From Streptomyces sp. LBL (GTDB taxonomy: Bacteria; Actinomycetota; Actinomycetes; Streptomycetales; Streptomycetaceae), in the NCBI RefSeq assembly GCF_029893585.1, contig NZ_JARXYX010000035.1:1-64000 (forward strand): 64,000 nucleotides of DNA. Reading direction: 5' to 3'. The translations under genes and the position numbers were made by a program. Below are positions 23,510 to 31,412 of this stretch, one piece after another. The notes under the pieces are model-generated. The model ran no database searches, was not told where the DNA came from, and saw nothing but the letters and a program-made list of their open reading frames with translations. Every line of letters begins with the position of its first letter. Position 1 is the first letter of the stretch.

Positions 23510-25903
23510 GTGGTGGATCAGCTGACGCAGCACGATCCGCGGCGGATCGGGCCGTTCGAGGTGCTGGGACGGCTGGGCGCCGGCGGCATGGGGCTGGTCT
23601 ATCTCGCGCGCTCGGCGTCCGGTCGGCGCGTGGCGATCAAGACGGTCCGGACGGAACTCGCCGAGGACCAGCTCTTCCGCGTCCGCTTCACCCGGGAGGT
23701 GGAGGCGGCCCGCGCGGTCTCCGGCTTCTACACGGCGGCCGTGGTCGACGCCGATCCCCGGGCGGCCGTGCCGTGGCTGGCCACCGCGTACGTGCCCGCG
23801 CCCTCGCTCGAGGAGATAGTGAACGAGTGCGGGCCGATGCCCGCCCAGGCGGTGCGCTGGTTCGCAGCGGGTGTCGCCGAGGCGCTGCAGTCGATCCACG
23901 GCGCCGGGCTGGTGCACAGGGACTTGAAGCCGTCCAACGTGCTGGTGGTCGAGGACGGGCCCCGGGTGATCGACTTCGGTATCGCCTCCGGGGTCTCGAA
24001 CACACGTCTGACGATGACGAACGTCGCCGTCGGTACGCCCGCCTACATGTCTCCGGAGCAGGCCAAGGACTCTCGCAGCGTCACCGGCGCGAGCGACGTG
24101 TTCTCGCTCGGCTCCATGCTGGTCTTCGCCGCCACCGGACACCCGCCCTTCCACGGCGCCAACCCGGTCGAGACGGTCTTCATGCTGCTCCGCGAGGGCC
24201 CCGACCTCGAAGGCCTCCCCGACGAGCTGCGCCCGCTCATCGAGTCCTGCATGCAGATGGACGCCACGGCCCGCCCCAACCCGGCCGACCTCCAGGCCCA
24301 GCTCGCCCCCCACCTCTACGGCTCCGGCTCCGACGACAGCGGTACGGCGTCGGCGTGGCTGCCCGAGCGGGCGGTGAGCCTGATCGAGACCCGCCGCGGC
24401 GGCCGTACGGTGGTGCAGTCCGCGCAGGCGGGCGGCCGCAACGGGGGCGGCCGTCCCGTCCCGCTGCCGCCCCCGCCGTCCCACGACCCCGTCGTCCCGG
24501 CACCCGGCCCTGGCCTGGTGCCGTCCCCGCTGTCCGCGCCGCCCGTGTCCGTCGGCGGCCCCGACACCGGCCCGGTACGCCTCGCGGGCGCCGAGGTGCC
24601 GATCGGGCCCGGCCCGCGCGTCGCCGACGCCCGCGCCGCCGCCGTGAAGGCGCCCCCGCCGGAGGCCGGCCTGGTCGCCTCCTGGACCAAGCCCCGCCCT
24701 GGCGTCAACGGCACAGACGCTGCCGTAGGCCCTGCCGTACCGTCCCCGTCGCCCGTGCCCGCGGAGAGCGCGAGCGGCTGGCGGCCCTGGCGTTTTCGCA
24801 TGTCGAACGATGTCTGGGGCACCCCCTCGGTCGCCGGCGACCTGGTGTACGTCACCTCCTTCGAGGTGCACGCCCTCGATGTGGCCACCGGCCGGCGTCG
24901 TTTCAAGACGCGGGACGTGGCCTGGTCGATGGCGGTCGCCGACGGCCGTATCCACGCCTCCGACGGACCCACCCTGTTCGCCCTCGACGCCCGCGAGGGC
25001 GGCGACCTGTGGCGGCTGTCCACGGACGCCTGGGTGTACACCCTGAAGGCCGACCGGGGCACCGTGATCACCGGCACCCGCGGTGGCGGCGTCCAGGCCT
25101 GGGAGGCCTCGACCGGGCAGAAGCTGTGGGAGACCACCGGCTGCCAGACCGACTTCGAGTCCGCGGAGGCGGGACCGACCCTGCACGAGGGCACGGTGTA
25201 CCTCTGGCAGGACGCCCGGCTGCGCGCCCTGGACGCCCGGACGGGTGACGAGCGCTGGTCGTATCCGATCGGCGACGCGGCCTCCTGTGGCGGCGTGCCG
25301 GTGCGGGTGGCACCGGCCCACGACGGCTTCGTCTACGTGTCCGCGGGGACGCGCGTGATGGCGCTCGACGCGGCCGGCGGCCACGTCCGCTGGCACTTCG
25401 AGGCGCCGGCGGTCTTCCTGTGCCCGCCGACCTTCGTCCCGGGCCCGGCCGTGACCGGCGGCGGCATCTACCTCGCCGACTACCTCGGCACGGTCTACGC
25501 CCTCGACGCCACCGACGGCCGGGACCGCTGGCGCATCGCCACCGAGGGCCGCTCGTCCGTCGACTCGGTCCTGGTGGCCGCCGGGCACGTGCACGTGGGC
25601 AGCGGCAAGGGCCTCTACACCCTGGACGCCGTCACCGGCACCCCGAAGTGGCGCTTCCAGGCGGGCGGCGACATCGTCGGCGCCCCCGCGGTGGCGGAGG
25701 GACGCATCCACTTCGGCTCCACCGACCACCTGCTGTACACCCTGAAAGCCGACGACGGCCGCCTGCGCTGGAAACTCGCCACCGGCGGCGAGATCACCGG
25801 CTCCCCCGTCGTGAAGGACGGGGTGGTGTACGCGTGCAGCAAGGACCGCTGCGTGTACGCGCTGGACGCGGAGAAGGGAACGGGGACGGCCCGGACCGTC
25901 TGA
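23510..25903 (+). CDS. afsK: Serine/threonine protein kinase AfsK
   Basis: This 797-residue Hanks-type kinase has the Gly-loop GRLGAGGMG (20-28), Lys44 in VAIK, the catalytic loop HRDLKPSN (136-143) and DFG (155-157). A Pro-rich linker (about 300-435) follows, then a C-terminal PQQ-type beta-propeller with repeated ALDA..G..RW blades (about 440-790). The GTG at 23510 is chosen because GGGAGG precedes it and because counting from it places an activation-loop threonine at residue 168. That position is the reported autophosphorylation site of S. coelicolor AfsK (from memory). AfsK is a membrane-associated kinase that phosphorylates AfsR and influences antibiotic production and hyphal branching. 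Its usual neighbours afsS and afsR lie 5 kb away. Confidence 0.93.
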   Translation: MVDQLTQHDPRRIGPFEVLGRLGAGGMGLVYLARSASGRRVAIKTVRTELAEDQLFRVRFTREVEAARAVSGFYTAAVVDADPRAAVPWLATAYVPAPSLEEIVNECGPMPAQAVRWFAAGVAEALQSIHGAGLVHRDLKPSNVLVVEDGPRVIDFGIASGVSNTRLTMTNVAVGTPAYMSPEQAKDSRSVTGASDVFSLGSMLVFAATGHPPFHGANPVETVFMLLREGPDLEGLPDELRPLIESCMQMDATARPNPADLQAQLAPHLYGSGSDDSGTASAWLPERAVSLIETRRGGRTVVQSAQAGGRNGGGRPVPLPPPPSHDPVVPAPGPGLVPSPLSAPPVSVGGPDTGPVRLAGAEVPIGPGPRVADARAAAVKAPPPEAGLVASWTKPRPGVNGTDAAVGPAVPSPSPVPAESASGWRPWRFRMSNDVWGTPSVAGDLVYVTSFEVHALDVATGRRRFKTRDVAWSMAVADGRIHASDGPTLFALDAREGGDLWRLSTDAWVYTLKADRGTVITGTRGGGVQAWEASTGQKLWETTGCQTDFESAEAGPTLHEGTVYLWQDARLRALDARTGDERWSYPIGDAASCGGVPVRVAPAHDGFVYVSAGTRVMALDAAGGHVRWHFEAPAVFLCPPTFVPGPAVTGGGIYLADYLGTVYALDATDGRDRWRIATEGRSSVDSVLVAAGHVHVGSGKGLYTLDAVTGTPKWRFQAGGDIVGAPAVAEGRIHFGSTDHLLYTLKADDGRLRWKLATGGEITGSPVVKDGVVYACSKDRCVYALDAEKGTGTARTV

Positions 25904-25989
25904 GGTCGGGTTGGGGCTGTCCGAGGTTCGGACCGCCTGAGTTTCGGACGCCCTGACCCGTGCGTCCGGACAGGCCCTAGAGTGATCGT

Positions 25990-26616
25990 ATGCATGCACG
26001 GGGGCGCACACTCAAGTTCACGGCGGTACTGGCCTTGGTCGTACTCGCACTGACCGGCTTCTCGACGGGGCGTCACGGTCACCGAAGTGGCAGTGACAGT
26101 GGCGGCGGGGGCGGTTGCAGCAGCTCCAGCCAGGACCACGACAGTTCGTCGTCGTCCTCGTCGTCGTCCGGTGGGGGCTCCTATGGATCCGGTTCGGATG
26201 ACGATTCGTACAGCGGCTCGTCCGAAGACAGCTACGGCAGTGGGAGTGGCGGCAACAGCGGGAGCAGCGGCGGGAGTTCGTATCAACGCCGTCCCACGTA
26301 CCGGTCCACGCCGACCGCGTCCGGCACCGGCAGCAGCAAGCCGCTGAAGGACGGGACGGCCAGGCTGATCAGTTGTGCGACCGACACACGGCCCTACGCC
26401 ACGGTCGAGATCACGAACCCGAACAACCGCGAGGCCGAGTTCCAGGCCCGGGTCACCTTCTACGACGCCGAGGGCACCCAGCTCCTCAAGAACTCCTCCA
26501 GTACGGTCACGGTGCCCGCGCAGGGCAAGGCGACCACCCGGGTGAAGCTCGGGGAGCGCTTCCTGACGTCGGTCGACCACTGCGCGGCGGAGCCGGAGGC
26601 CGAGGTCCGGGACTGA
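25990..26616 (+). CDS. Small secreted protein with Ser/Gly-rich linker
   Basis: The 208-residue product has an N-terminal signal peptide (basic MHARGRTLK, hydrophobic FTAVLALVVLALTGF, predicted cleavage about residue 26). A roughly 75-residue Ser/Gly/Asp-rich stretch includes a nine-serine run. A C-terminal beta-rich domain of about 85 residues follows (ATVEITNPNNREAEFQARVTFYDAEGTQL...VPAQGKATTRVKL) with two cysteines (about 129 and 197) that could pair. The C-terminal part resembles immunoglobulin-like FxLYD-type domains of actinobacterial exported proteins. Function is unknown. It directly follows afsK in the same direction, 87 bp downstream. Confidence 0.75.
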   Translation: MHARGRTLKFTAVLALVVLALTGFSTGRHGHRSGSDSGGGGGCSSSSQDHDSSSSSSSSSGGGSYGSGSDDDSYSGSSEDSYGSGSGGNSGSSGGSSYQRRPTYRSTPTASGTGSSKPLKDGTARLISCATDTRPYATVEITNPNNREAEFQARVTFYDAEGTQLLKNSSSTVTVPAQGKATTRVKLGERFLTSVDHCAAEPEAEVRD

Positions 26617-26720
26617 GGTCCGGGGTTCGAGGTCCGGGGTCTGCGGTTCGGGGGTTGAAGTACGGGGTCCGAGGTCGGGGCCGATCACCAGGCCTTCACC
26701 GCGCGCCGGCGCGTGAATCG

Positions 26721-27500
26721 CTAACGCAACCCGAACTCGCGTTGCCGCGCCCGGAACAGCTCCGCCTGTCGCTCACCCGGGAGGTTCCCGAGCGCGACAA
26801 GATGCGGCGCCTGCGCGAACCCCTGGGTCAGGGAAGCCTCCTTGGCGGCCCACAGGGCACGCACGGTGCCCTGGGTGGCCTCGGTCGGGTAACCCGCGAT
26901 GACGGCGGCGGCGGTGGTTGCGGCCGTCAAGGCTTCGCCCGGCTCGGTGAGTTCGGTGACGAGCCCGATGTCGTACGCCCGTCGCGCGGACATCCGCTCG
27001 GCCGTCCCCATGAGCGCCGTCCGTGCCGCCTCTCCGTGCGGCATCATCTGCGCCATGAGGATGGCCTCGTACGCGCTGACCATGCCGTAGGTGGTGTGCG
27101 GGTCGAAGAAGGTGGCCGTCGTGTCCGCGACGAGGAAGTCGCTCTCGCCGAGCAGATAGAAGGCCCCGCCGCAGGCCGCCCCCCGCACGGCGGCGACGAC
27201 CGGCTTCCACAGATCGTTGGACTTCGGCCCGATCCGCAGCAGCGGGTCGTCCGCCATGTAGGGGGAGTCCGGCTGTGGCACGACCGCGTCCCGGTCGATC
27301 CCGGTGCAGAAGGCCCGCTCCCCGCTGCCGCTGATCACGATCGCCCGTACGGAGTCGTCGAACCGCAACTGACGCCAGGCGTTCTGCAGTTCGCCGACCA
27401 TTGCGAGGTCGATCGCGTTGAGCCGCTCGGGCCGGTCGAGGGTGACGACGGCGACGCCGGTGTCCTTGTCGGGGCTGATCCGGCTGACCTGAACGCTCAT
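26721..27500 (-). CDS. Crotonase-family protein (enoyl-CoA hydratase-like)
   Basis: This is a 259-residue crotonase with TLDRPERLNAID, the oxyanion-hole SGSGERAFCTGIDRDAV and VRGAACGGAFYLLGESDFLVA. By eye the two catalytic glutamates of classical hydratase are replaced (Phe and His), so hydration in the usual way is unlikely; related enzymes perform isomerisation, hydrolysis or ring-opening on CoA esters. The ATG at 27500 overlaps the DUF35 stop by four bases (ATGA), and the order thiolase, DUF35, crotonase forms one operon from 29074. The C-terminal RQREFGLR ends the protein normally. Confidence 0.8.
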   Translation of the reverse strand: MSVQVSRISPDKDTGVAVVTLDRPERLNAIDLAMVGELQNAWRQLRFDDSVRAIVISGSGERAFCTGIDRDAVVPQPDSPYMADDPLLRIGPKSNDLWKPVVAAVRGAACGGAFYLLGESDFLVADTTATFFDPHTTYGMVSAYEAILMAQMMPHGEAARTALMGTAERMSARRAYDIGLVTELTEPGEALTAATTAAAVIAGYPTEATQGTVRALWAAKEASLTQGFAQAPHLVALGNLPGERQAELFRARQREFGLR

Positions 27501-27916
27501 GTCCGCTCCAGGACCCACTGGGGAAGCCCGGTTGCGTGGTCGAAGACGAACTGCACCTTGGCGCCGATCCGGACGCGGTCCGGGTCGAAGGAGCCGAGAG
27601 GCGCCCCGGCCTCGGTGACCAGGTTTCCGACCAGCCGGATGCCGGGGGCGTCGGTCAGCTCCACGAGGATGACGTTGTAGGGCGCCTGCTCCGCGTAGTC
27701 GGGCAGGAGGGGCGGGTGGGGGACGACGTAGGACCAGATACGCCCCTGCCCGGACACCGGGCGCCAGTCGTTCGCGAACGACTGGCAGCGCGGGCAGCAG
27801 GGCCGGGGCGGGAAGCGGGGTTCGCCGCAGTCGGCGCAGGTCTGGACGCGGAGTTCACCCTGCGCGGCGTACGCCCAGAAGGGGGCGCCGTCGGCGTCGA
27901 CGAGGGGCTCGAGCAT
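27497..27916 (-). CDS. DUF35 OB-fold/zinc-ribbon protein
   Basis: This is a 139-residue DUF35 protein with the zinc-ribbon cysteines C27/C30 and C41/C44 (CADC...CCPRC), an aromatic OB-fold core (IWSYVVPHPPLLPDYAEQAPYNVILVEL) and a short C-terminal strand. Unlike the DUF35 protein at 15135 it has no expanded tail. It lies between the thiolase-like gene (nine bases upstream) and the crotonase (ATGA overlap). Thiolase-like Ltp2 plus a DUF35 domain form the retro-aldolase that removes a three-carbon unit in steroid side-chain degradation (established for Ltp2-ChsH2). A similar heteromer is likely here. Confidence 0.85.
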   Translation of the reverse strand: MLEPLVDADGAPFWAYAAQGELRVQTCADCGEPRFPPRPCCPRCQSFANDWRPVSGQGRIWSYVVPHPPLLPDYAEQAPYNVILVELTDAPGIRLVGNLVTEAGAPLGSFDPDRVRIGAKVQFVFDHATGLPQWVLERT

Positions 27917-27925
27917 CTCAACTCC

Positions 27926-29074
27926 TCAGGTCTTCAGCAGAAGGGCGGAGGTGGGGACGCCCTCCCCGGCGGTGACGAGGCAGGTCGAGGCGCCCGGCAC
28001 CTGGGCCGTGCTCGTCCCCCGCAACTGCTTCACGCCCTCGTTGATGAGGTTGAAGCCATGGACGTACGCCTCGCTCAGCCCGCCGCCCCCGGTGTTCAGG
28101 GGCAGCCGCCCGCCGATCTCGAGGGCGCCGCCCTCGGTGAACGCCCCGCCTTCCCCTCTGCCGCAGAAGCCGTAGCCCTCCAGGGAGAGCGGCACCAGGG
28201 GGGTGAACGCGTCGTAGATCTGGGCGACGTCGACGTCCTGCGGGGTGAAGTCAGCGTGTTTCCACAGGTGTCGGGCGGCGCTCCAGGCGGGGCCGGTGAG
28301 GGGGTCGTCGTTCCAGTAGTTGACCATGCCGTGATGCTGGGCGGGCAGTCCCTGGGCGGCGGAGTGGACGTACACGGGTCTGCGCCGGCAGTCCCGCGCC
28401 CGCTCGGCGCTGACGACCACGCAGGCCAACGCCCCATCCGTCTCCAGGCAGTTGTCGAAGAGGCAGAGGGGCTCGCTGATCCAGCGGGCGGTCATGTACA
28501 TCTCGCGGGTGAGGGGACGGTCGTACATCATCGCGGCGGGATTCTGGTTGGCCCGGTTGCGGCAGGCGAGGGCGACGTTGAAGAGGTGGTCGCGGGTGGC
28601 GCCGTACTCGTGCAGGTAGCGGCGGGCGAGCAGGGCGATCTCGTCGACGGGCCGGAGCAGGCCGAAGGGGCGCGTCCACTGGGCCGGAGTGGGCAGTTGG
28701 ACGGCGGTGTTGGTCCAGGGCCGGGGTCCGGAGCCGCGTTTGCGTGACCGCCAGGCGACGCCGACGGTGGCCTGCCCGGCGGCGATCGCGGCCGCGAGGT
28801 GGGCGACGGTGGCGCAGGACCCACCGCCTCCGTAGGGGACGCGGCCGAAGAAGGTGAGGTCACCGAACCCGACGGTCTTCGCCAGCTCCACCTCGTCGGT
28901 CTCCTCCATCGTGTACGAGGCGAGCGCGTCGACCTCGCCGGGAGCGATTCCGGCGTCGTCGAGCGCGGCGAGAACGGCCCGGCAGGCAAGGGCCTTCTCC
29001 CCCTCCTCGAGCCGTTTGGCGAAGGCCGTCTGACCGATGCCGACGATCGCGGTGGCGTCCTTGAGTCCGGCCAT
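27926..29074 (-). CDS. Thiolase-like protein (Ltp2/SCP-x family)
   Basis: The 382-residue product has the thiolase fold: ATAIVGIGQTAFAKRLEEGEKALACRAVLAALDDAG, VPYGGGGSCATVAHLAAAIAAG, NCLETDGALACVV, VDVAQIYDAFTPLVPLSLEGYGFCGRGEGGAF and NTGGGGLSEAYVHGFNLINEGVKQLRG. A Cys is present in GGGGSCATV, near the usual nucleophile position, but the C-terminal HPxG motif is YVHG, so aldol-lyase rather than thiolase activity is plausible. It is the first gene of a three-gene operon with DUF35 and crotonase. It is divergent from the FadD3-like ligase; the shared gap holds three operators. Confidence 0.85.
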   Translation of the reverse strand: MAGLKDATAIVGIGQTAFAKRLEEGEKALACRAVLAALDDAGIAPGEVDALASYTMEETDEVELAKTVGFGDLTFFGRVPYGGGGSCATVAHLAAAIAAGQATVGVAWRSRKRGSGPRPWTNTAVQLPTPAQWTRPFGLLRPVDEIALLARRYLHEYGATRDHLFNVALACRNRANQNPAAMMYDRPLTREMYMTARWISEPLCLFDNCLETDGALACVVVSAERARDCRRRPVYVHSAAQGLPAQHHGMVNYWNDDPLTGPAWSAARHLWKHADFTPQDVDVAQIYDAFTPLVPLSLEGYGFCGRGEGGAFTEGGALEIGGRLPLNTGGGGLSEAYVHGFNLINEGVKQLRGTSTAQVPGASTCLVTAGEGVPTSALLLKT

Positions 29075-29108
29075 GCTGGGTATACCTCCCCCTGGCGGTG
29101 CTTTGTAG

Positions 29109-29123
29109 TTGACGCTGCGTCAG
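29109..29123. promoter_or_regulatory. TetR-type operator, thiolase side
   Basis: TTGACGCTGCGTCAG differs from the consensus at its first base only and lies 34 bp upstream of the thiolase-like gene. Confidence 0.75.
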
Positions 29124-29167
29124 CGAGTTGGCGACTGGGGCTTGGGCTTGGGCCTGGGCCTGGGCGG

Positions 29168-29182
29168 CTGACAGTGCGTCAG
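29168..29182. promoter_or_regulatory. TetR-type operator, central
   Basis: CTGACAGTGCGTCAG is 27 bp centre-to-centre from the next copy, inside the divergent gap. Confidence 0.75.
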
Positions 29183-29194
29183 GTTACAGCTAAT

Positions 29195-29209
29195 CTGACG
29201 GATAGTCAG
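29195..29209. promoter_or_regulatory. TetR-type operator, ligase side
   Basis: CTGACGGATAGTCAG lies 21 bp before the GTG of the FadD3-like gene. This is the third site in 101 bp. Confidence 0.75.
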
Positions 29210-29230
29210 CTCATCGGTCGGGAGGCTGTT

Positions 29231-30811
29231 GTGCGCGGAGACCTGGAGTGGGGCAGCGTTCCGAGGCTCGTCCGATTCGCGGCCGAGCGGTACGCGGACG
29301 TCGAGGCGGTGGTGGAAGGACGTACCCGGATCTCGTACGCCGAACTGGGCGCCCGCGTCGAGCGTGCCACGGCGGCCTGTATGGCGGGCGGCGTGTCTCC
29401 CGGCGACCGGGTCGCGATCTGGGCCCCGAACACCCTCGACTGGATCGTCTCCGCGCTGGGTGCGGTGTCGGCGGGTGCGGTGCTGGTTCCGCTGAACACG
29501 CGTTTCAAGGGAGCGGAGGCGGCGGACGTGCTGCGGCGCAGCGGGGCGCGGCTGCTGTTCGTGACGGGGACCTTCCTGGGAACGTCGTATCTGGCGTCAC
29601 TGCGCAGGGCGGTCGCGGACGGGCCGGAGCTCCCGGAACTGCGGGACGTGGTGGTGCTGGCGGACGACGCCCCGGCGGACTTCCGTACCTGGAAGGAATT
29701 CCTGGCGAGCGGGGACGGAGTGGGCGAAAGGGAGGTGCGGGAACGCTCGTCGGCGGTGGAGGGATCCTGGGCGTCGGACATCGTCTACACCTCCGGTACG
29801 ACGGGACGCCCCAAGGGTGCGGTGATCACCCACGCCCAGACCCTGCGGGCGTACGGGATCTGGAGCGACTTGGCGGGACTGCGGCAGGGCGACCGCTACC
29901 TGATCGTGAACCCCTTCTTCCACACCTTCGGGTACAAGGCCGGGGTGATCGCGTGCCTGATGCGGGGCGCGACGATGATTCCGCAGCCGGTGTTCAGCGT
30001 GGACACGGTGTTGGCGAACATCGCGGCGGAACGGGTGTCGGTCCTGCCGGGTCCGCCGACCCTGCACCAGTCGCTGCTGGACCACGCCTCGCGGGACGCG
30101 TACGACCTCTCGGCGCTGCGGCTGGTGGTCACGGGCGCGGCGGTGGTGCCGTTGCGGTTGGTGGAGCGCCTGCGCGGGGAGTTGGGCGTGGAAACCGTCC
30201 TGACGGCGTACGGCCTCTCGGAGGCGAGCGGCATCGTGACGATGTGCCGCCACGGCGACGACCCGTCGGTGATCGCGTCGACATCGGGGCGGGCGATACC
30301 CGGCACGGAGGTGCGGGTGGAGGACGCCGAGGGGAGGCCGGCCGAGGCCGGCGTACCCGGCGAGGTCCTGGTCCGCGGGTTCAACGTGATGCGGGGCTAC
30401 TACGAGGACGAGGCGGCAACCGCGGAGGTACGGGGAGAGGACGGCTGGCTGCGGACGGGTGATGTCGGGGTGCTTGACGGGGCGGGCAACCTGCGCATCA
30501 CCGACCGGATCAAGGACATGTTCATCGTCGGCGGCTTCAACGCGTACCCGGCGGAGATAGAGCAACTCCTGGGCCTCCACCCGGACGTGGCCGACGTAGC
30601 CGTCATCGGCGTCCCGGACGCCCGCCTGGGCGAGGTCGGCAGGGCGTACGTGGTCCGGCGGCCGGGGTCGGTGGTGACGGGGGACGACCTGATCGCCTGG
30701 GCCCGCCGTGAGATGGCGAACTACAAGGTGCCGAGGTCGGTGGAGTTCTTGGGCAACCTGCCTCGGAACGCGAGCGGGAAGGTGCAGAAGGGGGAGTTGC
30801 GGGGGAGTTGA
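29231..30811 (+). CDS. Acyl-CoA synthetase, FadD3-like
   Basis: This is a 526-residue AMP-forming acyl-CoA ligase with P-loop YTSGTTGRPKG, A5 motif TAYGLSEASG, GWLRTGDVG, ITDRIKDMFIVGGFNAYPAEIE and the catalytic Lys in NASGKVQK. Its central region (NPFFHTFGYKAGVIACLMRG; VLPGPPTLHQSLLDH; LRLVVTGAAVVPLRLVERL) closely matches my recollection of mycobacterial FadD3, the ligase for HIP, the bicyclic propanoate left after cholesterol A/B-ring removal. The GTG at 29231 follows GGGAGG. The true substrate here may be another cyclic carboxylate, because the other HIP genes (ipdAB, fadE30) are not recognisable. It is divergent from the thiolase operon under shared operators. Confidence 0.85.
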   Translation: MRGDLEWGSVPRLVRFAAERYADVEAVVEGRTRISYAELGARVERATAACMAGGVSPGDRVAIWAPNTLDWIVSALGAVSAGAVLVPLNTRFKGAEAADVLRRSGARLLFVTGTFLGTSYLASLRRAVADGPELPELRDVVVLADDAPADFRTWKEFLASGDGVGEREVRERSSAVEGSWASDIVYTSGTTGRPKGAVITHAQTLRAYGIWSDLAGLRQGDRYLIVNPFFHTFGYKAGVIACLMRGATMIPQPVFSVDTVLANIAAERVSVLPGPPTLHQSLLDHASRDAYDLSALRLVVTGAAVVPLRLVERLRGELGVETVLTAYGLSEASGIVTMCRHGDDPSVIASTSGRAIPGTEVRVEDAEGRPAEAGVPGEVLVRGFNVMRGYYEDEAATAEVRGEDGWLRTGDVGVLDGAGNLRITDRIKDMFIVGGFNAYPAEIEQLLGLHPDVADVAVIGVPDARLGEVGRAYVVRRPGSVVTGDDLIAWARREMANYKVPRSVEFLGNLPRNASGKVQKGELRGS

Positions 30812-30904
30812 AGGGGGGTGGGGTTCCGCGTCGGCCGGGTGGGCGTGTGCCGGGCTTGTTCAGTGGCCCGCGGCGAGCCGTGCGGGAAGCAAGGAAACAC
30901 GCGT

Positions 30905-30941
30905 CGGCCGCGGTGGCTCCCCCTCCGCGCCACCGCGGCCG
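30905..30941. terminator. Hairpin terminator between FadD3-like gene and afsS
   Basis: Arms 30905-30917 and 30929-30941 form a perfect 13-bp stem (CGGCCGCGGTGGC) around an 11-nt loop. It serves both converging genes. Confidence 0.8.
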
Positions 30942-30965
30942 CGCTTCCCCGTCCAGGGTGGTCTG

Positions 30966-31211
30966 CTACTTCGACGGCTCGCTGGATGCGTGAGCGTCGC
31001 CGGTGGTGATCTTCTTGCCGGATGCGCCGGCTGCGTCGGCATTCGCCGGCTCGCTGGACGCGTGGGCGTCGGCCGGCTTGAGGGGCTCACTGGACGCGTG
31101 GGCGTCGAGGGTGTGGAGCTCCTCGCCGGATGCGTGGGCGTCGGTCGGCTTGAGGGGCTCGCTGGATGCGTGGGCGTCGGTCGGCTTCAGGGTGTCACTG
31201 GTGTCGGCCAT
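30966..31211 (-). CDS. afsS: AfsS, small repeat regulator
   Basis: The 81-residue product consists largely of five near-identical DAHAS-(S/G)-E-(P/E) units, spaced 9-24 residues apart. This is the hallmark of AfsS (AfsR2), a small protein that raises antibiotic production when transcribed under AfsR control. S. coelicolor AfsS is 63 residues (from memory), so this copy has extra repeat units. The ATG at 31211 follows AGGAG. It lies downstream of afsR on the same strand. Upstream are an AfsR/PHO-type direct repeat (31378-31399) and a 10-bp hairpin in the leader. The molecular action of the repeats is not known. Confidence 0.9.
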   Translation of the reverse strand: MADTSDTLKPTDAHASSEPLKPTDAHASGEELHTLDAHASSEPLKPADAHASSEPANADAAGASGKKITTGDAHASSEPSK

Positions 31212-31251
31212 GGCGAACAACTCCTGGTTGATATGCGTACGCGGTGGATGA

Positions 31252-31288
31252 GCCCGTTCGGCAGCTCCCCCGTGGGCGCCGAACGGGC
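31252..31288 (-). promoter_or_regulatory. Hairpin in the afsS 5' leader
   Basis: GCCCGTTCGG (31252-31261) pairs with CCGAACGGGC (31279-31288) around a 17-nt loop, 41 bp upstream of the afsS start. It could affect message stability, attenuation or translation. Confidence 0.5.
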
Positions 31289-31377
31289 ATCGCAAGGCCG
31301 ATCACCTTAATCGGTGCGGCCGAGCCCGAGTCGCCTGCCCCCCGACGCGACGAATCGGTACCTATGAGAGTGCCGTG

Positions 31378-31399
31378 CGGCGATAAACGATTGATGAAC
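31378..31399 (-). promoter_or_regulatory. AfsR/PhoP-type direct repeat before afsS
   Basis: On the minus strand, GTTCATCAATC and GTTTATCGCCG form an 11-bp direct repeat that fits the PHO-box pattern G(G/T)TCAYYYR(G/C)G. AfsR and PhoP are known to bind overlapping sites in the S. coelicolor afsS promoter. A CATAGGT -10-like element follows about 17 bp downstream. Confidence 0.65.
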
Positions 31400-31412
31400 G
31401 ACGGCGCGGGCC

